Assembly (NCBI GenBank): GCA_964520785.1
Contig: CAZFQG010000019.1
Span: 1 to 46,161 of the forward strand
Source of the DNA: CAZFQG01 sp964520785
GTDB taxonomy: Bacteria > Planctomycetota > Planctomycetia > Pirellulales > Thermoguttaceae
Direction: 5' to 3'
Length of the DNA: 46,161 bases
Shown: piece by piece, positions 1-8,825 of the stretch
Layout: every line of letters begins with the position of its first letter
Position numbering within the stretch: the first letter of the stretch is position 1
Notes under the pieces: model-generated
Databases searched by the model: none
Told to the model about the DNA's origin: nothing
The model's input: the letters and a program-made list of their open reading frames with translations, nothing else
Program-made: the position numbers and the translations under genes

Positions 1-36
1 TCGCGCAAGCTTACCTGTTTTACTTATCCTGCGTAT

Positions 37-807
37 TTATGCGCGCTGGCCCTGGCTGAGTGCCAGGTTGTTCAGCGCGGAAATATGCTGGGGATCGCGA
101 CGGACGCACTCCGCGAAGTGCTTGTTGGCGCCCTGGGCGTTGCACGACACCAGGGCGTATCCGAGCCCCAGCAGAAAATCCGGCAGTATCGCGTCCGGGT
201 CGAGATTGCTTGCCTTGACACACTTGTCGATTGCCGCCCCATCCTGCCCGATTTCGAGCAAGCGCAGTGCTTCCTCCGTCAATTGTCGGGCCTGTCGTTT
301 CAAATCCTCCGCTTCGGCAGGCTCAAGCCAACGCAACCCCACCCGTACCATGGGTTTCTTCGCGCGTTCCTCCCAAACCGGTAATTCCTCTTCCGCTGCC
401 TTGCGGTCGGGTTCGGCAATGTCCTTCTGTTGTAGGAACAGCTTCCACATCCGCAGGACCTCGGCCGCGGTACGCATGCTAGACGCCGCCTGGGCCAACT
501 GTGCATAAGTCTGCATCCGCGCGGGCGTCGCATCGCCGGCGGCCGCTTGTTCGGCCACATAGGCTTGATCCTCGGCGGACAAACGGGAGATGGGCACCTG
601 AATTACATCGCCATTGGATTTACGCAGGGAAACCGTGCCGTCTTCTGAGTCCACGAACTCGGCATCGACCGAGTACGCCCCGTCGCTGCTCTTCCACGTG
701 CGTCCAAAGGGTGCAGGGAACGCGGCGGGAGTGAGAATCGTCATTGCGACGAGTGATAGCGCGCAAAGGAACACCGCGACTCTCGTGTGACGCAACCGCT
801 TCGACAT
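37..807 (-). CDS. Secreted SHD1-domain protein with TPR-like C-terminus
   Basis: A 256-residue protein. Residues 1-32 form a signal peptide with a basic start and a hydrophobic stretch ending near AFPAP. Residues 34-90 match the SHD1 (SLA1 homology 1) pattern common in planctomycetes: a W-x-S/T start, an acidic beta-strand segment, and the VPISRLSAEDQAYV ending. The middle (about 100-170) is charged and probably helical. The last 80 residues (ALRLLEIGQDGAAIDKC, then a repeat ending in ALNNLALSQ) look like two TPR units, so the protein may bind other proteins in the periplasm. It is complete, and no enzyme motif is visible. It lies left of the tRNA-half junction, so it may belong to an integrated element. 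The family identification is good; the function is unknown. Confidence 0.85.
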   Translation of the reverse strand: MSKRLRHTRVAVFLCALSLVAMTILTPAAFPAPFGRTWKSSDGAYSVDAEFVDSEDGTVSLRKSNGDVIQVPISRLSAEDQAYVAEQAAAGDATPARMQTYAQLAQAASSMRTAAEVLRMWKLFLQQKDIAEPDRKAAEEELPVWEERAKKPMVRVGLRWLEPAEAEDLKRQARQLTEEALRLLEIGQDGAAIDKCVKASNLDPDAILPDFLLGLGYALVSCNAQGANKHFAECVRRDPQHISALNNLALSQGQRA

Positions 808-1131
808 GGTCCGGGCTCCTCTGTCTTTTCTGGTAGAGTAATCAGAACAAGCTATGGCCTCTCCTGTTGAGACCTACGTCAACCTCCTACTTGGCTCTCG
901 AGTTTGGGAGACCGCCTCGGGGTTGCCAATGGACGACCCCGTGCGGATACCCGACGAATCCCAGTATACCCCCGGCGGTGGGCTCATACGAGGGGGGCGG
1001 CCAAGAAACTTCATCGGTCGGCAGCACATCGAGCCCCTGAACGACGGAAGACGATTATCCCCGAGCGGTCCCTTACCCATTTTAACACTCAAGAACATGG
1101 TTCTCTTTAAGACGGGTATCCAACGTGATGG

Positions 1132-1157
1132 GACCCAGCCCCCCGGGGGGTTGGGTC
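1132..1157. repeat. 26-base GC palindrome
   Basis: The left arm GACCCAGCCCCCC and right arm GGGGGGTTGGGTC are reverse complements apart from one G-T pair, with no loop. It is isolated in non-coding DNA. It could be a protein-binding or recombination site, or simply a hairpin. No T-run follows on either strand. Confidence 0.7.
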
Positions 1158-1797
1158 GATTTTCGGCGACCGGCCGACTTACCGCCAGGGTTGTTCCACC
1201 AGAGTGATCTCTCACGTCCGACAACATTGTCGTCCACACGAACGGGGGGCCCTCGCGCGCGAGAGAGTGCTTCGCCGAGAACGCGGCCACACGCGCCCGC
1301 ACACACGGCCTATAGGTCCACCTAGAAGACGCCTTGATTCGCCTCGGTGTAAATTGGTTTATTGACACGGGCGGGGGTACGAAGGAGACAATCGCTCCTT
1401 TACGTCCGCAGCAACCCGCGCCCACGGTGCGGATCGACACGGAGACGGGGTTAACAACGGTACCCGCGAGCGCGAAGGGGCGGGGTCTTGGAAAAAAAAC
1501 GGGGAATGACGCCAGGGGCCCAGGGGGTCGATCCCATCGCCACCGTCCCGCCCCCTTCTTCCGCCAGAGTGCGAACCCACGGTCGACCGTTCCAATCAGA
1601 CGCCGAGGTGGATGAAGGGAATCAGGAGGAAGTCGCGAAGGATCAGCCGCGCGCGGATGGCGCCATGGTTCGAAGCCGGCGAGATTCCGGTCAGGACGCG
1701 CCGACCTCTCTGGTGCATCCGAATAGCTCAAAAAACGGTAGTCCTCGCAATCGACGATTTCCGGCTTATCGGACCTTCTCAGACGGGCATAAAGCAA

Positions 1798-1833
1798 TCC
1801 GGTAATTACCGTTTTCGAATCCGGTAAATACCG
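1798..1833. repeat. Two 14-base direct repeats, 22-base period
   Basis: TCCGGTAATTACCG (1798-1811) and TCCGGTAAATACCG (1820-1833) differ at one base and start 22 bases apart, so they face the same side of the helix. The first contains the perfect palindrome CGGTAATTACCG. They lie about 115 bases before the tRNA half. Repeated short sites beside a tRNA fragment are what arm-type integrase or excisionase binding sites look like, but this role is inferred. Confidence 0.6.
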
Positions 1834-1947
1834 CGAAACCCCGCAAAACATAGTGTTTTCTTGCAATGACTTGCAAAGCCTTCCGAATAAGGTTATAGTA
1901 GCATAAACCTTGAGTGTACTAGGGTTAAGAGACATCCAGAAAAGTCC

Positions 1948-1991
1948 TTTGGGAGCAGGAAGTCGAAGGTTCAAATCCTTTCGCCCCGACC
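1948..1991 (+). tRNA. 3' half of tRNA-Pro(UGG), likely att scar
   Basis: From the anticodon loop onward this is a clean tRNA: loop TTTGGGA (anticodon TGG), 3' anticodon strand GCAGG, variable loop AAGTC, T stem GAAGG/CCTTT with loop TTCAAAT, acceptor strand CGCCCCG, discriminator A and CC. Upstream there is no matching 5' anticodon strand (AGTCC instead of CCTGC), no D arm, and no CGGGGCG acceptor strand. The break is exactly at the start of the anticodon loop, where tyrosine integrases commonly recombine. It is therefore a non-functional 3' fragment, most simply the distal junction left by an element inserted in a tRNA-Pro gene. The intact gene would lie beyond the left edge of the window. 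Confidence 0.85.
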
Positions 1992-2149
1992 TTTCTTCTT
2001 GCGACGATTCCTCTGGTCGGGTGCATCAGAGAGTGCACCGACGGTAATAGAGGTTGTTGTCGCCGAGGAGTCGGCGATGGTGTGGTGGACGACGGCCGTG
2101 TCGGCTTCTTCGTGCGGGGAAGTCCGGCGTTCAAATCGACAACGAACGA

Positions 2150-2183
2150 GGCGTCCCGTCCGGGTGAGACGAGCCGGGACGCC
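2150..2183 (-). terminator. Hairpin downstream of the 2229-2705 gene
   Basis: GGCGTCCCG (2150-2158) pairs with CGGGACGCC (2175-2183) around a 16-base loop. It starts about 45 bases after the stop codon of the leftward gene at 2229-2705. Read on the minus strand it is followed by a T-rich but not continuous T stretch, so a terminator role is plausible but weak. Confidence 0.45.
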
Positions 2184-2228
2184 CTCCGGTCGCTCGTCGT
2201 AACGGACTCCGTGTGAATCGCAACCGGC

Positions 2229-2705
2229 CTATTGGGGGTTTTTTTTCGCCCGTTTCGCCCTCGCCGCGAGTTTCAATTGCTCGATTTGCGTCTTCTGATC
2301 GGGGGAGAGGACCTGTTCTATCTTCTCGTCGCGCTGCTTCTTGAGTAACTCGTACTGAGCCTTTAGTTCGTCCAGCTTCGGCCCGTAGACGCGCTGAATG
2401 GCATAAATCCGTTGCCGTTGCCCGTCCGAAACGACATTCGCATAATATGCGGGAAGTCGGGAATAGCTCTTGTTTGCCTGGACGGGCGGAGCCTCAATGG
2501 GATCGATCTGGACCGGTCCGAGGGCAGCCCTCTGCGGCTCCAACTTCTCCGGGACGGGATCGCCAGCCACTTGTTGCTGAAGGTCGTCCCCCTGTGCAGG
2601 TGGGTTCACCGGTTCGGCAGCCCCGGAGAAGGTATAGGAAACGAACAGCGCGCCCAGAAGGAGCACAAAGACAAATACGACGGTCGAACGAATGGATTTT
2701 GCCAT
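2229..2705 (-). CDS. Small secreted or anchored protein with helical C-terminus
   Basis: I place the start at the ATG at 2705, preceded by GAAAGG; the open frame continues upstream without a better site. The 158-residue product begins MAKSIRSTVVFVFVLLLGAL, a signal peptide or N-terminal anchor. A Pro/Gln-rich linker (about 30-85) follows. From about 85 to the end comes a charged helix-forming region (VYGPKLDELKAQYELLKK, then DEKIEQVLSPDQKTQIEQLK) with a Lys/Arg/Ala tail. The arrangement resembles small periplasmic Spy/CpxP-like helical proteins, in which LSPDQ-type turns separate helices, but the match is only by pattern. The gene stands alone on its strand. The function is unknown. Confidence 0.75.
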   Translation of the reverse strand: MAKSIRSTVVFVFVLLLGALFVSYTFSGAAEPVNPPAQGDDLQQQVAGDPVPEKLEPQRAALGPVQIDPIEAPPVQANKSYSRLPAYYANVVSDGQRQRIYAIQRVYGPKLDELKAQYELLKKQRDEKIEQVLSPDQKTQIEQLKLAARAKRAKKNPQ

Positions 2706-3028
2706 CTTTTCATGCCTTTCGAGTAAAACGGTCTGCCGATTGCGGATATGCCCGGAGCCCCTCGGGAGTTCTCGCCCCCACGGTACACACTGCTCCCAGC
2801 CCGACCGCGTTGGCACCACGGTTCTCCGAGTGATTCGATAAAGCAAAGCTTACAACTCCAATTCTAAAGTCGTGTCGACGGGACTGCAAGCGGCATCCCG
2901 AATTACCTCGAATGTTGGGGTGCCATGTCCCCCACATCTTCGCCCGCCCTTGTGTTCCCAGCGGCCTTATGAGAAAATGAGAAGTGTTTGATCTTTTCCC
3001 AGCCAGAAGAGAAGAGGAGTCTGATGCG

Positions 3029-4192
3029 ATGGCCCGTGAATCCTGCGTATTGGTCGATGTGGCCCAGGACGTATATACGAGCGATTTGGAGATCACGCCG
3101 AACGACGTAGGAGGGGCGGCGACCGGATATCGCGTGATAAAACGTACGCTTCGCGGGGGACTTCGCTCCGGTGTCGACGTCGTGGAGGTCGATAACGGGT
3201 TTTTTTCCTTCATGGTCGTTCCTACTCGCGGGATGGGAGTTTGGAAAGCGAGCTGCGCCGGACTGAGGATCGGCTGGAACTCGCCGGTACGCGGGCCGGT
3301 TCATCCCGCTTTCGTTCCCCTCTTCGCGCCGGATGGGTTGGGGTGGCTAAGCGGGTTCGACGAACTGCTAGCGCGGTGCGGACTGCAAAGCAACGGTTCG
3401 CCGGAGTTCAACGACAACGGCACGCTCCGTTGGCCACTTCACGGTCAGATCGCCAACACGCCGGCGGACAGGGTCAGCGTCGTCGTCGACGGCGATTCAG
3501 GCGAAATCCGTCTGGTCGGCGAGACGACGGAAGCGCGCATCTTTCAACCGAAACTCCGTTTGAAGAGCGAATACGTCACTCGGCCGCACCACCCCGGATT
3601 TCGCCTTATCGACACGGTTACGAACCTCTCGGCCGCTCCGGCGGAAATGCAATTGCTCTACCACATCAACTTCGGGATGCCCTTGGTCGCCCCGGGGACG
3701 ACGTTTCACATCCCGTTTGCCGAGGTGGCGCCCCGAACCGAGTCGGCGGCGGGCTTCTTGGACAAGCGCGACGTGTACCTTCCGGAACGGATCGACGCCC
3801 CGGAACAGTGCTTTTTCTACGAGCCGGTCGCGTCGCCGGACGGGTGGACGCTCGCCGTTCTGAAGAACGAATCGCTCGGCAAGGGGCTCAGTCTGCGGTT
3901 CAACAAGAATCAACTTCCCTTTTTTACTCAGTGGAAGAACCATCAGCCCGATTCCGACGGGTACGTCACCGGCCTGGAACCGGGGCTGAATTTCCCGAAC
4001 ACGCGGTCGTTCGAGAAGGAACACGGACGCGTTTTGGTGCTGGAACCGGGCGAGTCGCGTTCGTTCGAAATCGAACTCATCATCCACGACTCTTCGAGCG
4101 CCGTCAACGCGGCGATCGCGGAGGTCGATTCACTCCAGTCCGGAGTCGCGCCTCGGATTCAGCCGGACCCGAAGCCGGATTGGTCGGAATAG
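3029..4192 (+). CDS. DUF4432 aldose 1-epimerase-like protein
   Basis: The product is 387 residues from the ATG at 3029, which has a strong site GAAGAGGAG nine bases upstream. The open frame extends to 2984 but that start is poorly placed. The sequence matches the DUF4432 branch of the galactose-mutarotase-like fold: an early VVEVDNGFFSFMVVPTRGMG segment, GWNSPVRGPVHP, the LHGQIANTPA motif and a late EPG-ES-FE-E strand pattern. Relatives are cytoplasmic sugar-binding or mutarotase-like proteins, often in carbohydrate clusters. There is no signal peptide, so it should act in the cytoplasm. The next gene starts 89 bases downstream across a hairpin. Family membership is confident; the substrate is not known. 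Confidence 0.88.
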   Translation: MARESCVLVDVAQDVYTSDLEITPNDVGGAATGYRVIKRTLRGGLRSGVDVVEVDNGFFSFMVVPTRGMGVWKASCAGLRIGWNSPVRGPVHPAFVPLFAPDGLGWLSGFDELLARCGLQSNGSPEFNDNGTLRWPLHGQIANTPADRVSVVVDGDSGEIRLVGETTEARIFQPKLRLKSEYVTRPHHPGFRLIDTVTNLSAAPAEMQLLYHINFGMPLVAPGTTFHIPFAEVAPRTESAAGFLDKRDVYLPERIDAPEQCFFYEPVASPDGWTLAVLKNESLGKGLSLRFNKNQLPFFTQWKNHQPDSDGYVTGLEPGLNFPNTRSFEKEHGRVLVLEPGESRSFEIELIIHDSSSAVNAAIAEVDSLQSGVAPRIQPDPKPDWSE

Positions 4193-4226
4193 CTCCGGGG
4201 ACTCCGGGTCGAAATCCCGATCGGTT

Positions 4227-4249
4227 GCCGGCCGGCTTGCACGGCCGGC
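4227..4249 (+). terminator. GC hairpin between the DUF4432 and propeller genes
   Basis: GCCGGCCG (4227-4234) pairs perfectly with CGGCCGGC (4242-4249) around a 7-base loop, 35 bases after the DUF4432 stop codon and 33 bases before the next start. No T-run follows directly, so it may be a weak terminator or an RNA-stabilising hairpin that separates the expression of the two genes. Confidence 0.45.
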
Positions 4250-4281
4250 GGTGATCGATTCTTTGACGGTTAGGAAGGACC

Positions 4282-7200
4282 ATGACGCAACACGTTTTCC
4301 CTTGGCTTGTAACGATCATTTGTCTCTTGGCCGGCTCGGCGCGGGCCGGCGATTGGCCCCAATTCCGCTGCGACCCGGGCCGCACCGCCGCGACGTCCCA
4401 CGAACTGCCCGACAATTTGCGGCTACGCTGGACTCGCGTGCTTCCGGCGCCCCGACCCGCGTTTCCGCTTGAGCCGCGGTTGGCTTACGACGCTTCGTAT
4501 GAACCGGTGGTGCTCGGCGACACGATGTTCGTCCCGTCGATGGTCACGGACAGCGTTACGGCACTGGATGTCGAGACGGGCGACCAGCGCTGGCGATTCA
4601 CGGCCGAAGGCCCCGTCCGCTTCGCGCCGGTGGCCTGGGAGGGGAAGGTCTATTTCGTGTCCGACGACGGCTACCTGTATTGCCTGAATGCCCACGATGG
4701 TTCGCCGCGTTGGAGGTTCCGGGGGCTTCCCGAGGATAGACGGGATCGCAAGGTTCTGGGCCATGGACGGCTGGTTTCGCTATGGCCGGCGCGCGGCGGA
4801 CCCGTACTGGCCGACGGCGTCGTCTACTTCGGCGCGGGTCTGTGGCCCACCGAGGGCGTGTTCGTGCATGCCGTGGACGCCCGAACCGGAAAGGCCGTTT
4901 GGTCGAATACCGAAGTTGACCGCATCCCCGAAAGCAACTGGGATCACGGTATCGGTTTCGACGCGGGATTGACCCCGCAGGGCTATCTGGCGATCGTGGG
5001 CGAAAGGCTCGTGGTTCCGTGCGGTGCGCAACTGCCTGCTTTTCTCGACCTGAAGTCCGGAGAACTCCACACGTACACGATGGGTTGGGGCGGGCGCCTC
5101 GGCCTGCCGAAAGGTTGCTGGTTCGTCGCCGGTGTCGGGAAGTATCTCAGCCACGCGGGAGATCTGTACGACATAACGCGGCACAACGAAGAGCGGCTTC
5201 CGAAGACCCGGGCGGACGAAACGGACTACAAGCCAATGCTGTATCCCGGTGGGTGGACGCGGTTGACCATTGAACGCGCCAATCAACGTGAACTGGACCG
5301 TTTTCGCCAGCCGGTCATGACGCCGGACGTGATGTATGAAAGCGACGGAAACATCGTAGCCCGGGATCTGACGGACTACACGCTTGAAAAACGAACCGAA
5401 GACAACATACCGGCCCACCGCGCCAAGGATCAGGTGCCGGACGACTTCGGCGCCGTCTTTCGTCATATCTGGGAATTGCCGTCGGAGCTTTCCGTGCATA
5501 TCAAGGCGGGCAACCGGTTGTATGCCGGCGGGCCGAACGTACTGGAGGCGATTGACATATCCGGTCCGAAACCGGAAACGGTCTGGCGGGCGGAGATCGA
5601 CGGCACTCCCACTCGAATGCTGGCCGCCGGCGGGAAGCTCTTCGTCGTCACGGCCGAAGGCGCCATTCTCGCTTTTGCCCCTTCGACGACATCCGACGCC
5701 GTCCGCCACGTCCCGGTGGACGCGCCTCCGCCCTCCGATGACGAGTGGACGGCAAGAGCGGCGGCCGTCTTGGAAGCGACGGACGCCCGAAAAGGCTACG
5801 CCCTGGTGGCGGGAATCGACGAGGGTCGCCTGGTCGAAGAATTGGTCCGGCAGTCGGAACTGCACGTAATCGCGGTCGATGAGGACGCGGGCAAGGTCGC
5901 GGCCCTGCGCGAGCGGCTCTTGCGCGCGGGGCTCTATGGCACGCGCGCAAGCGTGTTGGTCGGAAATCCCGTGACGTATCCGTTTCCGCCGTACATGGCC
6001 AGTCTCGTCGTCTCGGAAACCCCCGATCTCCTCGAACGGGCAAAGCCGCGAGCCTTGACCGAGGCCGTCTTCCGCGTACTGCGTCCATACGGCGGCGTTG
6101 CCTGCGCATGGGGTGCGCCGGCGGATCGTGGGCGGATTGAAGAAATCGTCCGGAGCGAGGCGTTTCCCGGCGCAAGCGTTCGTCAGGTGGGCGACCTGGT
6201 ACTGCTGGCTCGTTCCGGTCCGCTGCCGGGAGCGGCGGACTGGTCGCACGCCGAGGCGGATGCCGCCGGCACGGGGGCGTCGTCCGACGAACTCCGTTCA
6301 CCCACGTCCGTGTTGTGGTTCGACGCGTCGAGGCGCTGGCACAAATACCCGGGGCAGGTTCAGGTTCGCGTCGTCGGCGGGCGCATTATTTTGTACGAGA
6401 ACAAGCTGTTACAAACCATGGACGTCTACACCGGCCGATTGCTTTGGGCAATCGATCTGTCCGACGCCCCAATAGACCGCGGAAGAATCCGTCACGACCG
6501 TCATCGCATATGGGGACCCTCCCCAAGCCTGTCGCCGAATACCGAGTTGGTCGCCGTCGAGGACGCCGTCTACTTGAGTGACGGTGAGGCATGTCTGGTA
6601 TTCGCGCCGGCGACGGGCGAACGGATCGGCGTCATCGACGTTCCCGGCGGCCTTACGTCGCCGTGGGCGAATCTGCGCGTCAGCGGCGACTATCTCGTGG
6701 GTAGTAGCGGCCGGTATGTCTGTTGCCTGGATCGTCGCACGAACAAACTCCTATGGCGGGTTGAGGCGGCCCGAAGCGCTCTGTACCTCGCCGTGGGAGG
6801 CGACAAGGTGTTCTGTAGCGAATTGGCCAACCTTCGCCGCGGCGAGGATGCCACGCGCGACGGTAGCATCTTCGCGTTGGACCTCAAGACGGGCGAGCGT
6901 CTATGGCAAAGGCCGGGTGGTTCCAGATTGCGTTATAGTCCGGTCCTCGACATTGTCGTAACGACCGCCGGCGTCTTTCAAGGCGGCGACGGCGAACCGG
7001 TGCCCCAAGAGTCGGACGTGCCGGCGACAAGGCTCCTCGTCACCGGTGGTGGACTGCCAAAAACGGGATTGCCGGGATTGATCGCCGGACGGAAGCTCCT
7101 CGCGGGAGGCGATGACACCCTTTGGGTCTACGCGTTGCCGTCGGTGGAGCCCATCGGCGATCCGATGAAGTGGGTCCGCCGGGGTTGTACGGGCACGCGC

Positions 7201-7440
7201 GCGAGCACCAATCTGATGACGACGCGCTACCGCAGCAATTCGGCTTGGATCGATCTCGACAGCCGGGAAATCACGCCGTTTCTGGGGATTCGTCCGGGTT
7301 GCTCCGTGAATAACAATCTCTACCCGGCCAACGGGGTGATGAACATGCCCAACCTCACGGGCGGCTGCACCTGCAATTTCGCGCCGGTTTCCATGGCCTG
7401 CGTACCGGCCGCCGTCGTCGAACGCACCACAAGTGAGTAA
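4282..7440 (+). CDS. Secreted PQQ-type beta-propeller with methyltransferase-like insert
   Basis: A 1052-residue protein with a signal peptide (1-22, ending ARAGDWPQFR). Two propeller regions carry PQQ-like blade motifs of the form ALDxxTGxxxWRF: about 50-480 and about 670-960. Between them, about 490-650, is a class I SAM-methyltransferase-like fold: YALVAGIDEGRLVEEL (motif I region), then LHVIAVDED, GLYGTRASVLVGN and VFRVLRPYGGVACAW. The C-terminal 90 residues hold Cys969, Cys1007, Cys1029 and Cys1031 in a pattern seen in planctomycete propeller proteins (GC, then a second GC with NNLYPANGVMNMPN, then CTC). The canonical GxGxG of motif I is absent, so catalysis is doubtful; the insert may bind a nucleotide or be structural. 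A signal peptide on a protein with a SAM-type domain is odd because SAM is cytoplasmic. Function unknown. Confidence 0.9.
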   Translation: MTQHVFPWLVTIICLLAGSARAGDWPQFRCDPGRTAATSHELPDNLRLRWTRVLPAPRPAFPLEPRLAYDASYEPVVLGDTMFVPSMVTDSVTALDVETGDQRWRFTAEGPVRFAPVAWEGKVYFVSDDGYLYCLNAHDGSPRWRFRGLPEDRRDRKVLGHGRLVSLWPARGGPVLADGVVYFGAGLWPTEGVFVHAVDARTGKAVWSNTEVDRIPESNWDHGIGFDAGLTPQGYLAIVGERLVVPCGAQLPAFLDLKSGELHTYTMGWGGRLGLPKGCWFVAGVGKYLSHAGDLYDITRHNEERLPKTRADETDYKPMLYPGGWTRLTIERANQRELDRFRQPVMTPDVMYESDGNIVARDLTDYTLEKRTEDNIPAHRAKDQVPDDFGAVFRHIWELPSELSVHIKAGNRLYAGGPNVLEAIDISGPKPETVWRAEIDGTPTRMLAAGGKLFVVTAEGAILAFAPSTTSDAVRHVPVDAPPPSDDEWTARAAAVLEATDARKGYALVAGIDEGRLVEELVRQSELHVIAVDEDAGKVAALRERLLRAGLYGTRASVLVGNPVTYPFPPYMASLVVSETPDLLERAKPRALTEAVFRVLRPYGGVACAWGAPADRGRIEEIVRSEAFPGASVRQVGDLVLLARSGPLPGAADWSHAEADAAGTGASSDELRSPTSVLWFDASRRWHKYPGQVQVRVVGGRIILYENKLLQTMDVYTGRLLWAIDLSDAPIDRGRIRHDRHRIWGPSPSLSPNTELVAVEDAVYLSDGEACLVFAPATGERIGVIDVPGGLTSPWANLRVSGDYLVGSSGRYVCCLDRRTNKLLWRVEAARSALYLAVGGDKVFCSELANLRRGEDATRDGSIFALDLKTGERLWQRPGGSRLRYSPVLDIVVTTAGVFQGGDGEPVPQESDVPATRLLVTGGGLPKTGLPGLIAGRKLLAGGDDTLWVYALPSVEPIGDPMKWVRRGCTGTRASTNLMTTRYRSNSAWIDLDSREITPFLGIRPGCSVNNNLYPANGVMNMPNLTGGCTCNFAPVSMACVPAAVVERTTSE

Positions 7441-7634
7441 CCCCGTGCGTCCGGCCGGACCATTCCTTTCGACGCGGTGGCGGTTTTCCGTAGTTTCAAC
7501 GTTTGTCGTCGCCGGAGAACGGCCGGTTGCATAGCGCCGCATCGCCGTGATACAATCGAGTCGTAGTCACTTCATGAACCTTCCATTGAACGGCTTGTCC
7601 CCGTGGCGAAGCCGGTAGTTACAGGAGACAAACC

Positions 7635-8825
7635 ATGTTGCGCATGATCCGTTTCGCCGTCGCCGCGATTTGTATCGGGGTTTTCGGAGTCGGAATGGTA
7701 CAGGCCGTCGGGGCGGAGGTCCAATCCCTCGCGATCGTACTGAACCCGTACGAAAACGTGGACTGGAAAACCGTCGAACATCACAGGGCGGCGCTGCACA
7801 CGCATACACTGCAAAGCGACGGTCGTCACCCGCTGGCCGAGGTGGTGGCGGAGTATCGCAAGGCCGGATTTACCATCCTCGCGATCACCGACCACGACAA
7901 CATGAAACCCAGACCGGAAGGCAGGCAGTTCGCCCCGGACGAAAGACCGGACAACTATCCGGCGAATATCACCTGGCCTTGGGTGGACTACGGCGGCCCT
8001 GCGCCCGACGACGTGAAAATGGTGGGGATCAAGGGAAACGAACTATCTTACCGGCATCACATGAACAGTCTGTTCAATGATTTCGGTATTCCGGATCGGG
8101 CGGTGGAAGAAGACGACCTGCTCCTCGGAGTCAAGCGGCACGGCGGTCTGGCGTTCTTGAATCACCCGGGAATCGACGCCGACTGGTGGACGCGAAGGCC
8201 CGTCGAGTGGTACGTCGAGCGCTTCGAGAAACACGGCGGGGAGTATCTCGTGGGAATCGAGGTGACGAACGCCGCGCCGGCGACCGAGAAGTATGACGAA
8301 GGCCTGTGGGATCAATTGCTCGCGCGGTTCATGCCGAATCGGCCGATATGGGGATTCGGTACCGACGACATGCATGCTTTGAATAGTGTCCGAGAATCCG
8401 ACTCCGTCTTTCTGCTTGAAGAGCTTACGGAGGATGCCGTGCGCGCGGCAATGGAGACGGGACGGTTCTATTTTCGCAAGTCGAACCGTCGTGACGATCT
8501 ACGGCAGCGACGGCCGCCGGAGGAATTGTTCCCTCGTATCGAATCGATTGAAGTCGACGAAGAGGCGACCACCATCACCGTACGCGGATCGAACTACGAC
8601 TCCATCGTCTGGATATCCGCGCCGGAATCCTTGGAACCGTCGGACGACTTCGAGACGAGTCCTCAACCGTGGCCCTTGGGAAGAGTCGTCCATGAAGGCG
8701 AGTCCCTGAACTACCGGCAGACGCCCAATATCCGAGGCTACGTCCGCGTCGAACTCCGTCGCAAAGACGGCGAAGACCTCTTTCGCACGTTCACGAATCC
8801 CATCGGCTTCGCTCCCCAAGAGTAG
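7635..8825 (+). CDS. Secreted PHP-domain metallohydrolase
   Basis: A 396-residue protein with an ATG preceded by CAGGAGA. Residues 1-27 form a signal peptide. The PHP metal-binding motifs are present in order: HTHTLQSDG near residue 55, ITDHDN near 85, NHPG near 178 and GTDDMHA near 245. PHP domains bind two or three metal ions and act as phosphoesterases or related hydrolases. The last 100 residues form a beta-rich domain, as in other secreted planctomycete PHP proteins. It is 194 bases after the propeller gene on the same strand, so co-transcription is possible but not shown. The substrate is unknown. Confidence 0.9.
   Translation: MLRMIRFAVAAICIGVFGVGMVQAVGAEVQSLAIVLNPYENVDWKTVEHHRAALHTHTLQSDGRHPLAEVVAEYRKAGFTILAITDHDNMKPRPEGRQFAPDERPDNYPANITWPWVDYGGPAPDDVKMVGIKGNELSYRHHMNSLFNDFGIPDRAVEEDDLLLGVKRHGGLAFLNHPGIDADWWTRRPVEWYVERFEKHGGEYLVGIEVTNAAPATEKYDEGLWDQLLARFMPNRPIWGFGTDDMHALNSVRESDSVFLLEELTEDAVRAAMETGRFYFRKSNRRDDLRQRRPPEELFPRIESIEVDEEATTITVRGSNYDSIVWISAPESLEPSDDFETSPQPWPLGRVVHEGESLNYRQTPNIRGYVRVELRRKDGEDLFRTFTNPIGFAPQE

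Larger units (their letters stand above)
840..1945. other. Gene-free strip rich in GC palindromes
   Basis: I see no convincing gene here. Long open frames exist on both strands (for example on the minus strand over 874-1974), but their translations are rich in Arg, Pro and Ser with no domain, no ribosome site and no homology I recognise, as expected of GC-rich non-coding DNA. The strip holds a 26-base GC palindrome at 1132-1157, a pair of 14-base direct repeats at 1798-1833, and becomes AT-rich from about 1800 to 1945, just before a tRNA fragment. This fits the end of an integrated element or decayed DNA. Confidence 0.6.

Noticed and set aside
874..1974. 366-codon open frame on the minus strand
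   Set aside because: It begins inside the tRNA fragment and its translation (including the GFEPS-type peptide typical of antisense tRNA) has no domain or ribosome site.
1908..1991. A complete tRNA gene
   Set aside because: No D arm, no 5' acceptor strand and no pairing 5' anticodon strand; only the 3' half is present.
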